From Kribbella pratensis (GTDB lineage Bacteria > Actinomycetota > Actinomycetes > Propionibacteriales > Kribbellaceae): a stretch of 64,000 bases of DNA. The stretch lies in contig NZ_SODP01000001.1 in assembly GCF_004365355.1 (NCBI RefSeq), positions 1,557,473-1,621,472 on the forward strand. The letters are read 5' to 3'. Position 1 is the stretch's first letter; the number at the start of each line of letters is the position of its first letter. The notes under the pieces were generated by a model. That model was not told where the DNA came from, searched no databases, and worked only from the letters and a program-made list of their open reading frames with translations. A program made the position numbers and the translations under genes. Below, one piece after another: positions 52,394 to 60,844 of the stretch.

Positions 52394-53474
52394 GGTCGAT
52401 GTCGTGGCGGCGGAGAAGGTCGCGGAGCTTGGCGACCTGCTCGTGCAGGCGCTCGTTCTCGTCGAGCAGCGCGTTGAGCTCGTGGATCAGGTGGTGGCGT
52501 CGTCCGTACGTCGTCCATGACGTGCCTTCGGCAAGCATGCCGCTGACGAGCGACTCGGAGCGCTCGCGCCAGTTCATCCGCTCCTCGAGCTTGCGGCGGA
52601 CCTGATCGAGGTCGGCGGCAAGCTTCGTGATGATCTGGCCGCCGACCCCGTCGCGATCATTCAGTACGCCGAGCAGTAGGTGCTCCGGCCGGACCTGCTC
52701 CGCGCCGCGCGCTTTCGACTCGCCCCACGCATGCTCGAACGTGCTCTTCGCGCGCGGGGTGAACGGGATCGACGTCTGACTCGCGCCGCCGTTGCCGCGG
52801 CCGATGATCTCCACCACCAGCTCCTTCACTGCCGGCACGGTGATCCCGGCGGAGTTCAGCACCCGCGCGGCGATGCTCTGGCCCTCGGTGATCAGCCCGA
52901 GCAGCAGGTGCTCGGTGCCGACGTACGCGTGGTCGAAACCGCGAGCCTCTTCCTGCGCGAGAACGATGACCCGCTTGGCCGGGTCGCTGAACTGCTCGTA
53001 CATCCGAACTCCCCTCCACCATTCCTGCTCGACATCGAACGTCAGCGTCTCCTCGCTGAGCAGCAGCTCGAGCCGCAGGTCGTCTTGCAGGTCCTCAGGC
53101 TTCACCGGCTGGTGTTCGAGCCGGCTCCGGATGAAGGCCCCGGCCTCGCGATAGCTCGCCTCACCGGTCGCGATCCGATCGAGCAACTCGTCGACGTCGG
53201 CGACCGGCTCCAGCTGCAACTCCGCCCGGTTCAGCGAGACGAACTGCAGCACCACCGCGACGGCGACCACCCGATTGGCCGCGTCAAAGGGCCGCGCCCG
53301 GACCAGTCCGGCGAGCATCACGCCTGCCGATTCCGCCAACCCGCTGGTCAGCCGGACGCTGTCGAGCACTCGCTCGACCGCGTTCAGGTCGGTCCGCAGT
53401 ACGGCGTCTGCCGAGCTGCAGCGCAGCACCCGGGCCGCGACCGCGAGCACGTCGTACGGACCGAGGTAACGCAT
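52383..53474 (-). CDS. Degenerate Doc/Fic-like domain fused to Clp N-terminal domain
   Basis: Residues 1-110 resemble the Doc toxin fold, with RPFDAANR at 61-68 aligned to the Doc motif HxFxDANKR. The catalytic His, Asp and last Arg are all replaced, so AMPylation or phosphorylation is unlikely. Residues about 160-300 are two Clp N-terminal repeats (EQFSDPAKRVIVLAQEEA, YVGTEHLLLGL, VRPEHLLLGVL), normally the substrate and adaptor module of ClpC. A final coiled coil follows. The gene overlaps an upstream ribbon-helix-helix gene (TGATG), exactly like a toxin-antitoxin pair. An adaptor, inactive toxin or new-type toxin are all possible. Confidence 0.82.
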   Translation of the reverse strand: MRYLGPYDVLAVAARVLRCSSADAVLRTDLNAVERVLDSVRLTSGLAESAGVMLAGLVRARPFDAANRVVAVAVVLQFVSLNRAELQLEPVADVDELLDRIATGEASYREAGAFIRSRLEHQPVKPEDLQDDLRLELLLSEETLTFDVEQEWWRGVRMYEQFSDPAKRVIVLAQEEARGFDHAYVGTEHLLLGLITEGQSIAARVLNSAGITVPAVKELVVEIIGRGNGGASQTSIPFTPRAKSTFEHAWGESKARGAEQVRPEHLLLGVLNDRDGVGGQIITKLAADLDQVRRKLEERMNWRERSESLVSGMLAEGTSWTTYGRRHHLIHELNALLDENERLHEQVAKLRDLLRRHDIDPDS

Positions 53475-53701
53475 CAGTCGTCGCTCCGGAGCCGGCGCAG
53501 GGACTCCTCGTGCCGGCTGAGGTTCTCTTCGAGCAGGCGACTGAACCGGGTGTCCTGCCGGCGCTGATCGACCAGGGCCGCGATCGCCTCCCGCGCGACA
53601 TCGGACACCGACCGTCCCTCGACAGAGGCCACAGTCTGCAGCCGCTCGGCCAGGTCGGGGTCGAGTCGCAGCAGGATGTTCTTGGTCGTGTCCTTCGCCA
53701 T
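53474..53701 (-). CDS. Ribbon-helix-helix antitoxin-like protein (75 aa)
   Basis: The protein has the RHH pattern: strand TTKNILLRLDPDLAERLQ, helix VASVEGRSVSDVAREAI, then a basic/acidic helix at the C-terminus that would clasp a partner. The ATG at 53701 directly follows the GATATC repeat operator. It overlaps the Doc-ClpN gene, so both are translated together. It probably represses its own promoter. Confidence 0.83.
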   Translation of the reverse strand: MAKDTTKNILLRLDPDLAERLQTVASVEGRSVSDVAREAIAALVDQRRQDTRFSRLLEENLSRHEESLRRLRSDD

Positions 53702-53702
53702 A

Positions 53703-53716
53703 GATATCAAGATATC
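53703..53716. promoter_or_regulatory. GATATC repeat operator of the RHH pair
   Basis: GATATC-AA-GATATC: two palindromic hexamers spaced 8 bp centre to centre, starting 2 bases before the antitoxin ATG. Two close half-sites are characteristic of RHH dimers, which bind side by side. The site would cover the -10 region. Confidence 0.6.
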
Positions 53717-53752
53717 ACGCTATCGTCCGTCGGCTGTGAAAAGGTTGGAGCC

Positions 53753-54853
53753 ATGCGAACTGATGTCGTGGTGGTGGGGCTGGGTGCGTTCGGGTCGGCG
53801 GCGTTGTGGCGGCTGGCGGCGCGCGGGGTGAATGTGGTCGGGATCGAGCGGCAGGCGATCGGGCATCCGTTCGGCTCGTCGCACGGGACGACGCGGTTGT
53901 TCCGGGTTGCGTGTATGGAGCATCCGGGGCTGTCCGAGATCGCGCGGAAGTCGCTGGCGTTGTGGACCGAGCTGGGGGAGCGGACCGGCGAGACCTATGT
54001 GCGGCAGACGGGGTCGCTCAATGTGGGTGGGCCGACGAGCCGGCCGGTGAAGGGGGCCCAGGCGGCTGGGGCGGCGACGACCGATCTGACCCATGAGGAG
54101 GTGCGGGCGAAGTACCCGCAGTACAACCTGGAGCCGGGGGACGTTGCGGTGTGGGATCCGGAGGCGGGGATCTGCTACGCCGAGCGGACGGTGAAGGCGC
54201 AGGTGGCCGAGGCCGAGCGGCTGGGAGCGACGGTCTACCCGCACACGATGGTGACCTCGATCGAAGGCACGACCGTGCGGACGCCGACCATCGACATCGA
54301 GGCGGACCAGGTCGTGGTGTGTGGCGGTGCGTGGCTGCGCAACCTCGTGCCGGGGTTGCCGTTGACGCCACGACGGACGCCGATGTTCTGGTTCCAGGCG
54401 ATGGATCCGGACTCGGAGGCGTTCCAGTTGGCCAACTTCCCGTCGTTCATCTGGGAATTCGCGGACGGACGCGGGCTGTGGGGACACGGGTCCGACGAAG
54501 GCTTCGGGGTCAAGATCGGGCTGGACGGTGGCCGGCACGTGGGCGGGTTCGACGCCGACGACCTGGACCGGTACATCCACCCGCTCGACGACATCGCCGA
54601 GCTCGCGGCCGCGGTCGGCCGGGCGTTCCCGGGGCTCGACCCGGCGCCGGTCAAGGCGATCCCGTGCATGGTCACCGACTCGCCCGACGGCCAGTTCCTG
54701 GCCGGGCGGTACGACGACCGGCTGCTGATCGCCGGCGGCGACAGCGGCCACGGCTTCAAGCACTGCGCGGGAATCGGTGAATTGTTGGCCCAGGCAACGA
54801 CGAAGGAGGCGCCCTACACGGACGCCTCCTTCGTCGACCCACAGCGCTTCTAA
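53753..54853 (+). CDS. SolA-like FAD amine oxidase (sarcosine/N-methyltryptophan oxidase type)
   Basis: A 366-residue DAO-family flavoprotein. It begins with the dinucleotide motif VVVGLGAFGSAALWRLAARG, then GSSHGTTRLFR, and near the end has CMVTDSPDGQFL and GGDSGHGFKHCAGIGELLA. The Cys in the CMVTDSPDG block matches the residue that links FAD covalently in monomeric sarcosine oxidases. ATG 53753 has GGTTGGAG close ahead. It converges with CbiX by a few bases. Confidence 0.9.
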   Translation: MRTDVVVVGLGAFGSAALWRLAARGVNVVGIERQAIGHPFGSSHGTTRLFRVACMEHPGLSEIARKSLALWTELGERTGETYVRQTGSLNVGGPTSRPVKGAQAAGAATTDLTHEEVRAKYPQYNLEPGDVAVWDPEAGICYAERTVKAQVAEAERLGATVYPHTMVTSIEGTTVRTPTIDIEADQVVVCGGAWLRNLVPGLPLTPRRTPMFWFQAMDPDSEAFQLANFPSFIWEFADGRGLWGHGSDEGFGVKIGLDGGRHVGGFDADDLDRYIHPLDDIAELAAAVGRAFPGLDPAPVKAIPCMVTDSPDGQFLAGRYDDRLLIAGGDSGHGFKHCAGIGELLAQATTKEAPYTDASFVDPQRF

Positions 54854-55644
54854 CCGGCGCGGACAAGCTCCGGGCGGGCGATCACCGGGCGGGGAGCCGG
54901 CTCGAGCGTGAGCAGGTCGAGACCCGCAACGCCGTACCGGAGCAGGACCAGGCGGGCCACCTCGGCACTCACGCCGAGCGGGGCCGACACGGCGACCGCG
55001 CCGGCCCGGCGAGCCGTGGACTCGGCGCGGTCCGGGAGTACGCCGGGAGCGAGGAACAGCGACCCGACCGCGACGTGCCGGCGGCCCTCGAGACGCCACT
55101 TGAGCACGGCCTCGGCGGGCGACGGCGACGCGGCGCAGACGAACGCGGCCGTCACCGGCAGCTTGTGCCGCTGACCCCACAGGCGCGCGAGTCGCGTGAC
55201 GCTCGCGTTCGCGTGCGAGTCGCTCGAACCGGCGCACGCCAGCACCAGCGCGTCCAGCTCGCGGACACGCCCGTCCTTGAGCTCGGCCCGCATCCGGCGG
55301 TCGAGGACGTCGAGCAGGGTGTCGTCGTACCCGAGGACGTCGGAGGCGATGATCCGCAGACTCGGGAACCGCGAACGCGCCTCGTCGACGACGGCTGGTA
55401 CGTCGATCTTCGCGTGGTACGCCGACGACAGCAGCAGCGGGAGGACGACGATCTCCTCCACGCCCTCGGCGGCGAGCTTGCCGATCACCTGGTACGGCGT
55501 GGGCGGGCAGTGGTCGAGGAAGGAGGCTTCGATCCGCAGGTCGTCACGCGTCTCGCGCAGGCACTTCACGAGCGAGTGGACGGTGGCGGCCGAGCGCGGG
55601 TCGCGGCTACCGTGGGCGAGGATCACGAGCGCTGGAGCAGTCAC
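54850..55644 (-). CDS. CbiX-type sirohydrochlorin chelatase
   Basis: A 264-residue protein of the CbiX/SirB class with the metal-site motif LAHGSRDPRS at the N-terminus and, in the second half, ACAGSSDSHAN. The two-half layout matches long CbiX proteins. It would insert iron in sirohydrochlorin to make the siroheme needed by CysI in the same operon. GTG 55644 overlaps the CysN stop and has AAGGGGAA ahead. Confidence 0.9.
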   Translation of the reverse strand: MTAPALVILAHGSRDPRSAATVHSLVKCLRETRDDLRIEASFLDHCPPTPYQVIGKLAAEGVEEIVVLPLLLSSAYHAKIDVPAVVDEARSRFPSLRIIASDVLGYDDTLLDVLDRRMRAELKDGRVRELDALVLACAGSSDSHANASVTRLARLWGQRHKLPVTAAFVCAASPSPAEAVLKWRLEGRRHVAVGSLFLAPGVLPDRAESTARRAGAVAVSAPLGVSAEVARLVLLRYGVAGLDLLTLEPAPRPVIARPELVRAG

Positions 55645-56927
55645 AGCAGTTCCCCTTCTTCGTCGTCGATCATGCCGGCCGCGAGCGTCCACCCGTCGTG
55701 GGCGTCGATCAGCAGGAACGATCCGGTGATGGTGTTGCGGGAGTACGGGTCGGCGGCCAGCGGTGCGGCGATCTTCAGTTGCACCTTGCCGATGTCGTTC
55801 AGTGCGAGCTCGGTGGCGTCGATGACTCCGAGCGTGTCGAGGTCCAGCGCGCCGGTGATCTTGGTGACGATCGCCTGCGCGGTGGTGGTGGTGTGCTTGA
55901 TCAGCACCCGGGCTCCGACCGTCAGCGGCCGGTCGGACAACCAGCTGACGGTGGCGGCCAGTTCCCGGCGGGTGCCGGGGGAGGCCTCGGCAGCCACGAT
56001 GACCGAGCCGCGGGCCACGTCGAGGTCGTCGGCCAGCCGGACCGTGACGGCCTCGCCGGCCACCGCGGACGGCCGCTCGACGACGGCGGTGCTGGTCGCC
56101 GTGACGACAGCGCGGTCGATACCGGCGACCGACGTACGCCGGCCGGCGGGCAGCACGATCACCTGGTCGCCGACCGAAACGGTGCCGGAGGCAACGGTTC
56201 CGGTGTAGCCGCGGTAATCGCGGTACTCGTCGTCGGTCTGCGGCCGGATCACGTACTGCACCGGGAACCGCAGCGGCTGCTGGGAGTTGTCGATCCGCCC
56301 GTCGGCGTTCTCCAGGTACTCGAGCAGCGTCGGGCCGTCGTACCAGTCCGTCGCTCCGGACTTGTCGACCACGTTGTCACCGACGAGCGCCGAGACCGGG
56401 ATCGCCTGGATGTCCGCGATGCCGAGCTGGTCGGCAACCTCGTTCACGTCCTTGGCGATCTTGGTGAACACCGCCTCGTCGTACCCGACCAGGTCGATCT
56501 TGTTCACCGCGAGGACGACGTGCGGCACCCGGAGCAGGCCGGCCACGGCCAGATGCCTCCGGGTCTGCTCGAGTACGCCGTGCCGCGCGTCCACGAGGAT
56601 GATGACCACGTCCGCGGTCGACGCGCCGGTCACGGTGTTCCGCGTGTATTGCACGTGCCCCGGGCAGTCGGCGAGGATGAACGAGCGCTTGTCGGTCGCG
56701 AAGTACCGGTAGGCGACGTCGATCGTGATGCCCTGCTCGCGCTCGGCCCGCAGGCCGTCGGTGAGCAGCGCGAAGTCGAAGTCGCCGCCGCGTGCCTCGG
56801 AGACCGTCTTCACGTGCGCGATCTGGTCGGCCAGGATCGCCTTGCAGTCGTGCAGCAGCCGCCCGACCAGCGTGGACTTGCCGTCGTCCACCGATCCGGC
56901 TGTTGCCAGACGCAACAGGGTGCTCAT
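55641..56927 (-). CDS. cysN: Sulfate adenylyltransferase subunit 1 (CysN)
   Basis: A GTPase of the EF-Tu family: G1 GSVDDGKST near residue 12, G3 DCPGH near 90, G4 NKID near 142, then beta-barrel domains II and III. It powers APS formation by CysD. At 428 residues it lacks the fused APS kinase (CysC) domain of some relatives, consistent with direct APS reduction by CysH. It overlaps CysD by one base (TGATG). Confidence 0.95.
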   Translation of the reverse strand: MSTLLRLATAGSVDDGKSTLVGRLLHDCKAILADQIAHVKTVSEARGGDFDFALLTDGLRAEREQGITIDVAYRYFATDKRSFILADCPGHVQYTRNTVTGASTADVVIILVDARHGVLEQTRRHLAVAGLLRVPHVVLAVNKIDLVGYDEAVFTKIAKDVNEVADQLGIADIQAIPVSALVGDNVVDKSGATDWYDGPTLLEYLENADGRIDNSQQPLRFPVQYVIRPQTDDEYRDYRGYTGTVASGTVSVGDQVIVLPAGRRTSVAGIDRAVVTATSTAVVERPSAVAGEAVTVRLADDLDVARGSVIVAAEASPGTRRELAATVSWLSDRPLTVGARVLIKHTTTTAQAIVTKITGALDLDTLGVIDATELALNDIGKVQLKIAAPLAADPYSRNTITGSFLLIDAHDGWTLAAGMIDDEEGELL

Positions 56928-57826
56928 CAGAAGTACCCCTCTCGCTTGCGGTCTTCCATCGCGGCCTCGCTGGCCCGGTCGTCGGCGCGGGTGGCGCCGC
57001 GCTCGGTGATCTCGCTGGCCGCGACCTCGACGACGACCTCGGCCGCGCTCCCGGCGGTGGAGGCCACGGCTCCGGTGCAGGACATGTCGCCGACGGTCCG
57101 GTACCGAACGGTGCGCTTGGCAACGGTCTCGCCGTCGCGCGGCTTCGAGTAGGGGCCGACGGCAAGCAGCATGCCGTCGCGCTCGAAGACGTCGCGCTCG
57201 TGGGCGTAGTAGATGCTCGGCAGCGGGATCTGCTCGCGCTCGATGTAGTTCCAGATGTCGAGCTCGGTCCAGTTCGACAGCGGGAACACCCGGACGTGCT
57301 CGCCCGGCCGGTGCTTGCCGTTGTACAGCGACCACAGCTCCGGGCGCTGGTTCCGCGGGTCCCACTGGCCGAACTCGTCGCGCAGACTGTAGATCCGCTC
57401 CTTGGCCCGAGCCCGCTCCTCGTCCCGCCGGCCGCCGCCGAAGACCGCGTCGAACCGGTGCCTGTTGATTGCGTCGAGCAACGGAATCGTCTGGAGCTGG
57501 TTCCGGGTCCCGTCGGTGCGCTCGCGCAGCCGGCCGTCGGCGATGTACTCCTCGACGCTGGCGACCTCGAGCCGCAGGCCGAGCCGCTCGACGGTGGCGT
57601 CGCGGTAGGCGAGCACCTCCGGGAAGTTGTGCCCGGTGTCGACGTGCAGCAACGTGAACGGCACCCCGGCCGGTGAGAACGCCTTCCGGGCCAGGTGCAG
57701 CATCACGATCGAGTCCTTGCCGCCGGAGAACAGGATCACCGGCCGCTCGAACTCCGCCGCCACCTCGCGGAACACGAAGATCGACTCACTCTCGAGAGCG
57801 TCGAGCTCGGTCACCGTGGCGGTCAT
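56927..57826 (-). CDS. cysD: Sulfate adenylyltransferase subunit 2 (CysD)
   Basis: A 299-residue PAPS-reductase-fold enzyme. The P-loop FSGGKDSIVMLHLA near residue 34 binds ATP; later blocks RRDEERARAKER and FPLSNWTELDIWNYI are family hallmarks. With CysN it makes adenosine phosphosulfate from sulfate and ATP. It overlaps CysH by 4 bases. Confidence 0.96.
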   Translation of the reverse strand: MTATVTELDALESESIFVFREVAAEFERPVILFSGGKDSIVMLHLARKAFSPAGVPFTLLHVDTGHNFPEVLAYRDATVERLGLRLEVASVEEYIADGRLRERTDGTRNQLQTIPLLDAINRHRFDAVFGGGRRDEERARAKERIYSLRDEFGQWDPRNQRPELWSLYNGKHRPGEHVRVFPLSNWTELDIWNYIEREQIPLPSIYYAHERDVFERDGMLLAVGPYSKPRDGETVAKRTVRYRTVGDMSCTGAVASTAGSAAEVVVEVAASEITERGATRADDRASEAAMEDRKREGYF

Positions 57827-58521
57827 GTGTGGAGCCCGCATTCGACCTTGCCGGTGCCGGCCCAGCGGCCGCTGCGCGGGTCCTCGCCGGGCGCGACGCG
57901 CTGCGTGCACGGCTCGCAGCCGATCGACGGGTAGCCGTCGTACTGCAGCAGGTTGACGAGTACGCCGTTGTCCTGGATGTAGCTGTCCAGGTCGTCCTGC
58001 GTCCACGGTGCGATCGGGTTGAGCTTGACCATGTCGCGCTTGGCGTCGTACTCGACGACCGGGGTGTTGGCGCGGGTCGGCGCCTCCTCGCGGCGGATGC
58101 CGGTGACCCAGGCCTTGTAGCCGGACAGGTACCGGTTCAGCGGCTCGACCTTGCGCAGCGCGCAGCACTTGTTCGGGTCGCGATCGTGCAGCTTCTCGCC
58201 GTACTCCGCGTCCTGCTCCGCGACCGTCTGCTTCGGGGTGGCGTTGATCAGGTGGATCGGCAGCGTCGCCGCCACCGCGTCCCGGGTCCCGATCGTCTCG
58301 GCGAAGTGGTAGCCGGTGTCGAGGAACAGGACGTCGACCCCCGGCGCGGCCTGCGCCGCGAGATGGGGGAGTGCTCCGTCAGCCATCGAGGCGGTCACGA
58401 CGAGCTCGTCACCGAAGGTCTCCCGCGCCCACGCGAGCACCTCGACCGCCGACGCGTCGGCGAGCCGTTCGTTCGCCTCCTCGGCGAGCGTCTTCAGATC
58501 AGCGCTTGTTTGAGGACTCAT
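57823..58521 (-). CDS. cysH: Assimilatory APS reductase (CysH)
   Basis: A 232-residue reductase with KCCALRKVEPL near residue 125, a CEPC pair near 207 and the C-terminal ECGLHT. The CC...CxxC set binds a 4Fe-4S cluster, which marks APS rather than PAPS reductases; the Cys of ECGLHT is the catalytic nucleophile. ATG 58521 overlaps the zinc-ribbon gene stop (ATGA). Confidence 0.95.
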   Translation of the reverse strand: MSPQTSADLKTLAEEANERLADASAVEVLAWARETFGDELVVTASMADGALPHLAAQAAPGVDVLFLDTGYHFAETIGTRDAVAATLPIHLINATPKQTVAEQDAEYGEKLHDRDPNKCCALRKVEPLNRYLSGYKAWVTGIRREEAPTRANTPVVEYDAKRDMVKLNPIAPWTQDDLDSYIQDNGVLVNLLQYDGYPSIGCEPCTQRVAPGEDPRSGRWAGTGKVECGLHT

Positions 58522-58667
58522 TCCACCGTCACCCGCAGTCCGATCATCTTCAGCTGGAACACCCGTGCACACGGCCGGCACTCCCACGCGCCATGGCCTT
58601 CTTCGGAGGGCCTGATGTCCTCATCCCCGCAGTACGGGCAGTACAGAGGTGCCGCACGCTCGCTCAT
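58518..58667 (-). CDS. Small zinc-ribbon protein of the cys operon (49 aa)
   Basis: A 49-residue protein with CPYCG near residue 10 and CRPC near residue 30, so four cysteines for one zinc. It starts with ATG 58667, preceded by GAGGAC, and its stop overlaps the cysH ATG. Its position between cysI and cysH is a conserved theme in actinobacteria to my recollection. It could be a regulator or assembly factor for the sulfite or APS reductase. No function is established. Confidence 0.8.
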   Translation of the reverse strand: MSERAAPLYCPYCGDEDIRPSEEGHGAWECRPCARVFQLKMIGLRVTVE

Positions 58668-58702
58668 CGCCGTCCTCGCTTCGCTGCGGGGGCGATGAGC
58701 GA
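58660..58702. promoter_or_regulatory. 12-bp inverted repeat over the zinc-ribbon gene start
   Basis: TCGCTCATCGCC (58660-58671) and GGCGATGAGCGA (58691-58702) are perfectly complementary around 19 bases. In the transcript the ATG of the zinc-ribbon gene sits in the 3' arm and its ribosome site in the loop, so folding could hold back translation of this gene and cysH. Confidence 0.55.
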
Positions 58703-58721
58703 TGCGCTGCTGTGCTTATTG

Positions 58722-58744
58722 GTGAACTCGCTTCGCTCGTTCAC
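58722..58744. other. Hairpin straddling the cysI stop codon
   Basis: GTGAAC (58722-58727) pairs with GTTCAC (58739-58744) around an 11-base loop that itself can add two pairs. It covers the cysI stop codon and could mark an RNA processing point between cysI and the downstream genes. Confidence 0.35.
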
Positions 58745-60432
58745 GTAAGTGCCTCCTCATCCGCACGGGTGACCCACTGGGCAAACCGCTCGCCCTCGTT
58801 GCGCTCCTTGAGGTAGTTCTGGGTGACACGCTCCACGTAGTCCGTGAGGCCGTCGGCGGTGACCTTGTGGCCACGGAGCTTGCGGCCGAAGCCGGCGTCC
58901 AGCCCGAGACCACCGCCGAGGTGCACCTGGTACCCCGGCACCTGCTTGCCGTCGGCATCCATCACCAGCTGGCCCTTCAGGCCGATGTCCGCGACCTGGA
59001 TCCGGGCACACGAGTTCGGGCAGCCGTTCACGTTCACGGTGATCGGTACGTCGAGCTCCGGGATCCGCTCCTCGAGCTCGTCGATCAGCTGGGCCGCCTT
59101 GGCCTTGGTCTCGACGATCGCCAGCTTGCAGAACTCGATGCCGGTGCAGGCCATCGTGTTCCGCCGCCAGGCCGACGGGTTCGCCTGGAACCCGAGCGCG
59201 TTCAGTTCGGCGATCAGTGAGTCGACCTGCGACTCCTCGACGTCGAGCACGAGCAGCTTCTGCTGCGCGGTGGTCCGGATCCGGTTCGACCCGTGCTTCG
59301 CGACCACGTCGGCCACCTGCGCGAGTTTCGCTCCGGAGACCCGGCCGACGACCGGCGCGACGCCGACGAAGTACTTGCCGTCCTTCTGCTTGTGCACTCC
59401 GACGTGGTCACCCTGTACGGCGGGAACCTCGGGCGCCGGGCCGTCGATCAGCTTCCGCTTCAGGTACTTCTCCTCGAGCACCTCACGAAACTTCTCCACA
59501 CCCCAGTCCGCCAGCAGGAACTTCAGCCGGGCCCGGGTCCGCAGCCGGCGGTAACCGTAGTCGCGGAAGATGCTCGTCACGCCCCACCACGCCTCGGCGA
59601 CCTCATCCAGCGGGATCCACGTGCCGAGTCGCTGCGCAAGCATCGGGTTCGTCGACAGGCCGCCGCCGACCCACAGGTCGAAGCCCGGGCCGTGCTCGGG
59701 GTGCACGACACCGACGAACGCGATGTCGTTCACCTCCGGTACGACGTCGTGCGACGGGTGACCGGTCAGCGCGGTCTTGAACTTCCGCGGCAGGTTCGAG
59801 AACTCGTCCGACCCGATGTACTTCGAGACGATCTCGTCGATGGCCGGCGTCGGGTCGATGATCTCGTCCGCCGCGATCCCGGCGACCGGGCTGGCGATCA
59901 CGACACGGGGTACGTCGCCGCAGGCCTCGGTGGTGTAGAGCCCGACAGCCTCGAGCCGCTCCCAGATCGCCGGCACGTCCTCGATCCGGATCCAGTGCAG
60001 CTGGATGTTCTGCCGGTCGGTGATGTCGGCGGTGTCGCGCGCGTACGTCGTGGAGATCTCGGCGATCACGCGCAGCTGCTCGGCGGTCAGCTGGCCGCCC
60101 TCGATGCGGACCCGCATCATGAAGTAGCGGTCGTCCAGCTCTTCGGGCTCCAGCGTCGCGGTCTTGCCGCCGTCGATCCCGGGCTTGCGCTGGGTGTACA
60201 GCCCCCACCAGCGGAAGCGGCCGCGCAGGTCGGCGGGGTCGATCGAGTCGAAGCCGCGGTGCGCGTAGACGTTCTCGATCCGGGCCCGGACGTTCAGGCC
60301 GTCGTCGTTCTTCTTGTTCTCCTCGTTCTTGTTCAGCGGCTCGCGGTAGCCGAGGGCCCACTGGCCTTCGCCCTTGCCCTTGCGCGGGCGGGCGGGTTTG
60401 CGGGCAGCCGGAGAGGTGACGCCAGCAGTCAT
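58741..60432 (-). CDS. cysI: Sulfite reductase, ferredoxin-type (CysI/SirA-like)
   Basis: A 563-residue siroheme reductase with the repeated domains of nitrite/sulfite reductases. The 4Fe-4S/siroheme Cys set is ACTGIEFCKLAIVETK near residue 432 and NGCPNSCAR near 475. The N-terminal NVYAHRGFDSIDPADLRGR block and cys-operon context favour sulfite reduction to sulfide over nitrite. No CysJ flavoprotein is encoded nearby, so ferredoxin is the likely donor. First large gene after the leader peptide. Confidence 0.94.
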   Translation of the reverse strand: MTAGVTSPAARKPARPRKGKGEGQWALGYREPLNKNEENKKNDDGLNVRARIENVYAHRGFDSIDPADLRGRFRWWGLYTQRKPGIDGGKTATLEPEELDDRYFMMRVRIEGGQLTAEQLRVIAEISTTYARDTADITDRQNIQLHWIRIEDVPAIWERLEAVGLYTTEACGDVPRVVIASPVAGIAADEIIDPTPAIDEIVSKYIGSDEFSNLPRKFKTALTGHPSHDVVPEVNDIAFVGVVHPEHGPGFDLWVGGGLSTNPMLAQRLGTWIPLDEVAEAWWGVTSIFRDYGYRRLRTRARLKFLLADWGVEKFREVLEEKYLKRKLIDGPAPEVPAVQGDHVGVHKQKDGKYFVGVAPVVGRVSGAKLAQVADVVAKHGSNRIRTTAQQKLLVLDVEESQVDSLIAELNALGFQANPSAWRRNTMACTGIEFCKLAIVETKAKAAQLIDELEERIPELDVPITVNVNGCPNSCARIQVADIGLKGQLVMDADGKQVPGYQVHLGGGLGLDAGFGRKLRGHKVTADGLTDYVERVTQNYLKERNEGERFAQWVTRADEEALT

Positions 60433-60548
60433 CGGGGACGTGTCCTTGTCCTAGTGACAGGTGCTCACCGAGGTGCGGCGGGATCGAAGCGTCGTCGGTT
60501 CGATGCGTTCCGCGCGGTGCGCACCCAGCGGTGATCGGGAGGGATCAG

Positions 60549-60564
60549 GGGCCGTCGTTGGCCC
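60549..60564 (-). other. Candidate attenuator stem after the cys leader peptide
   Basis: GGGCC-N6-GGCCC gives a 5-bp GC stem beginning 16 bases after the leader stop codon and about 115 bases before cysI. Ribosome stalling on the leader Cys codons could change its folding. It is weak by itself. Confidence 0.35.
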
Positions 60565-60579
60565 GGGCATGGGTCGCTG

Positions 60580-60672
60580 TCAGAACATCGAAGGACAACA
60601 GATGGCGCTGCGCATCCGCCCGAGGTCGACATGAATGCGACCTACGAGGTGGGTGGATCGGGCAGCGAGCAT
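60580..60672 (-). CDS. Cysteine leader peptide upstream of cysI (30 aa)
   Basis: A 30-codon frame on the minus strand from ATG 60672 to TGA 60580. The product ends GRIHVDLGRMRSAICCPSMF. This fits the actinobacterial leader pattern (RxHVDLxR followed by a Cys-containing end) found before sulfur genes. Two adjacent Cys codons near the end would stall ribosomes when Cys-tRNA is short and allow expression of cysI and the genes behind it. The peptide itself probably has no other role. Confidence 0.8.
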   Translation of the reverse strand: MLAARSTHLVGRIHVDLGRMRSAICCPSMF

Positions 60673-60709
60673 GTCCACAAGCGTCAGCGCCAGCGCCCGA
60701 CTTTGCAAC

Positions 60710-60715
60710 TGTCAA
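60710..60715 (-). promoter_or_regulatory. Perfect -35 hexamer (TTGACA) upstream of the cys leader
   Basis: TTGACA on the minus strand lies 38 bases before the leader ATG. A matching -10 is not obvious at the usual spacing, so the promoter may need an activator. Confidence 0.4.
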
Positions 60716-60792
60716 TCCTGCATCCTGAGACCCGATCTCACGATATGGCTATGTCTACCAGCCTGCTGGAGATTGCTTCGGGCGCGGAACGT

Positions 60793-60816
60793 CTTGCACA
60801 AGAACTCTTGTGCAAG
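60793..60816. promoter_or_regulatory. Perfect palindrome operator of the ArsR-like/MFS operon
   Basis: CTTGCACAAG-AACT-CTTGTGCAAG: 10-bp perfect arms, 29-52 bases before the regulator start. A third partial copy of the half-site (CTTGTGG) follows at 60821-60827. Strong candidate for autoregulation by the downstream HTH protein. Confidence 0.7.
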
Positions 60817-60844
60817 AAGTCTTGTGGAAGCTACGGTACGGCGC

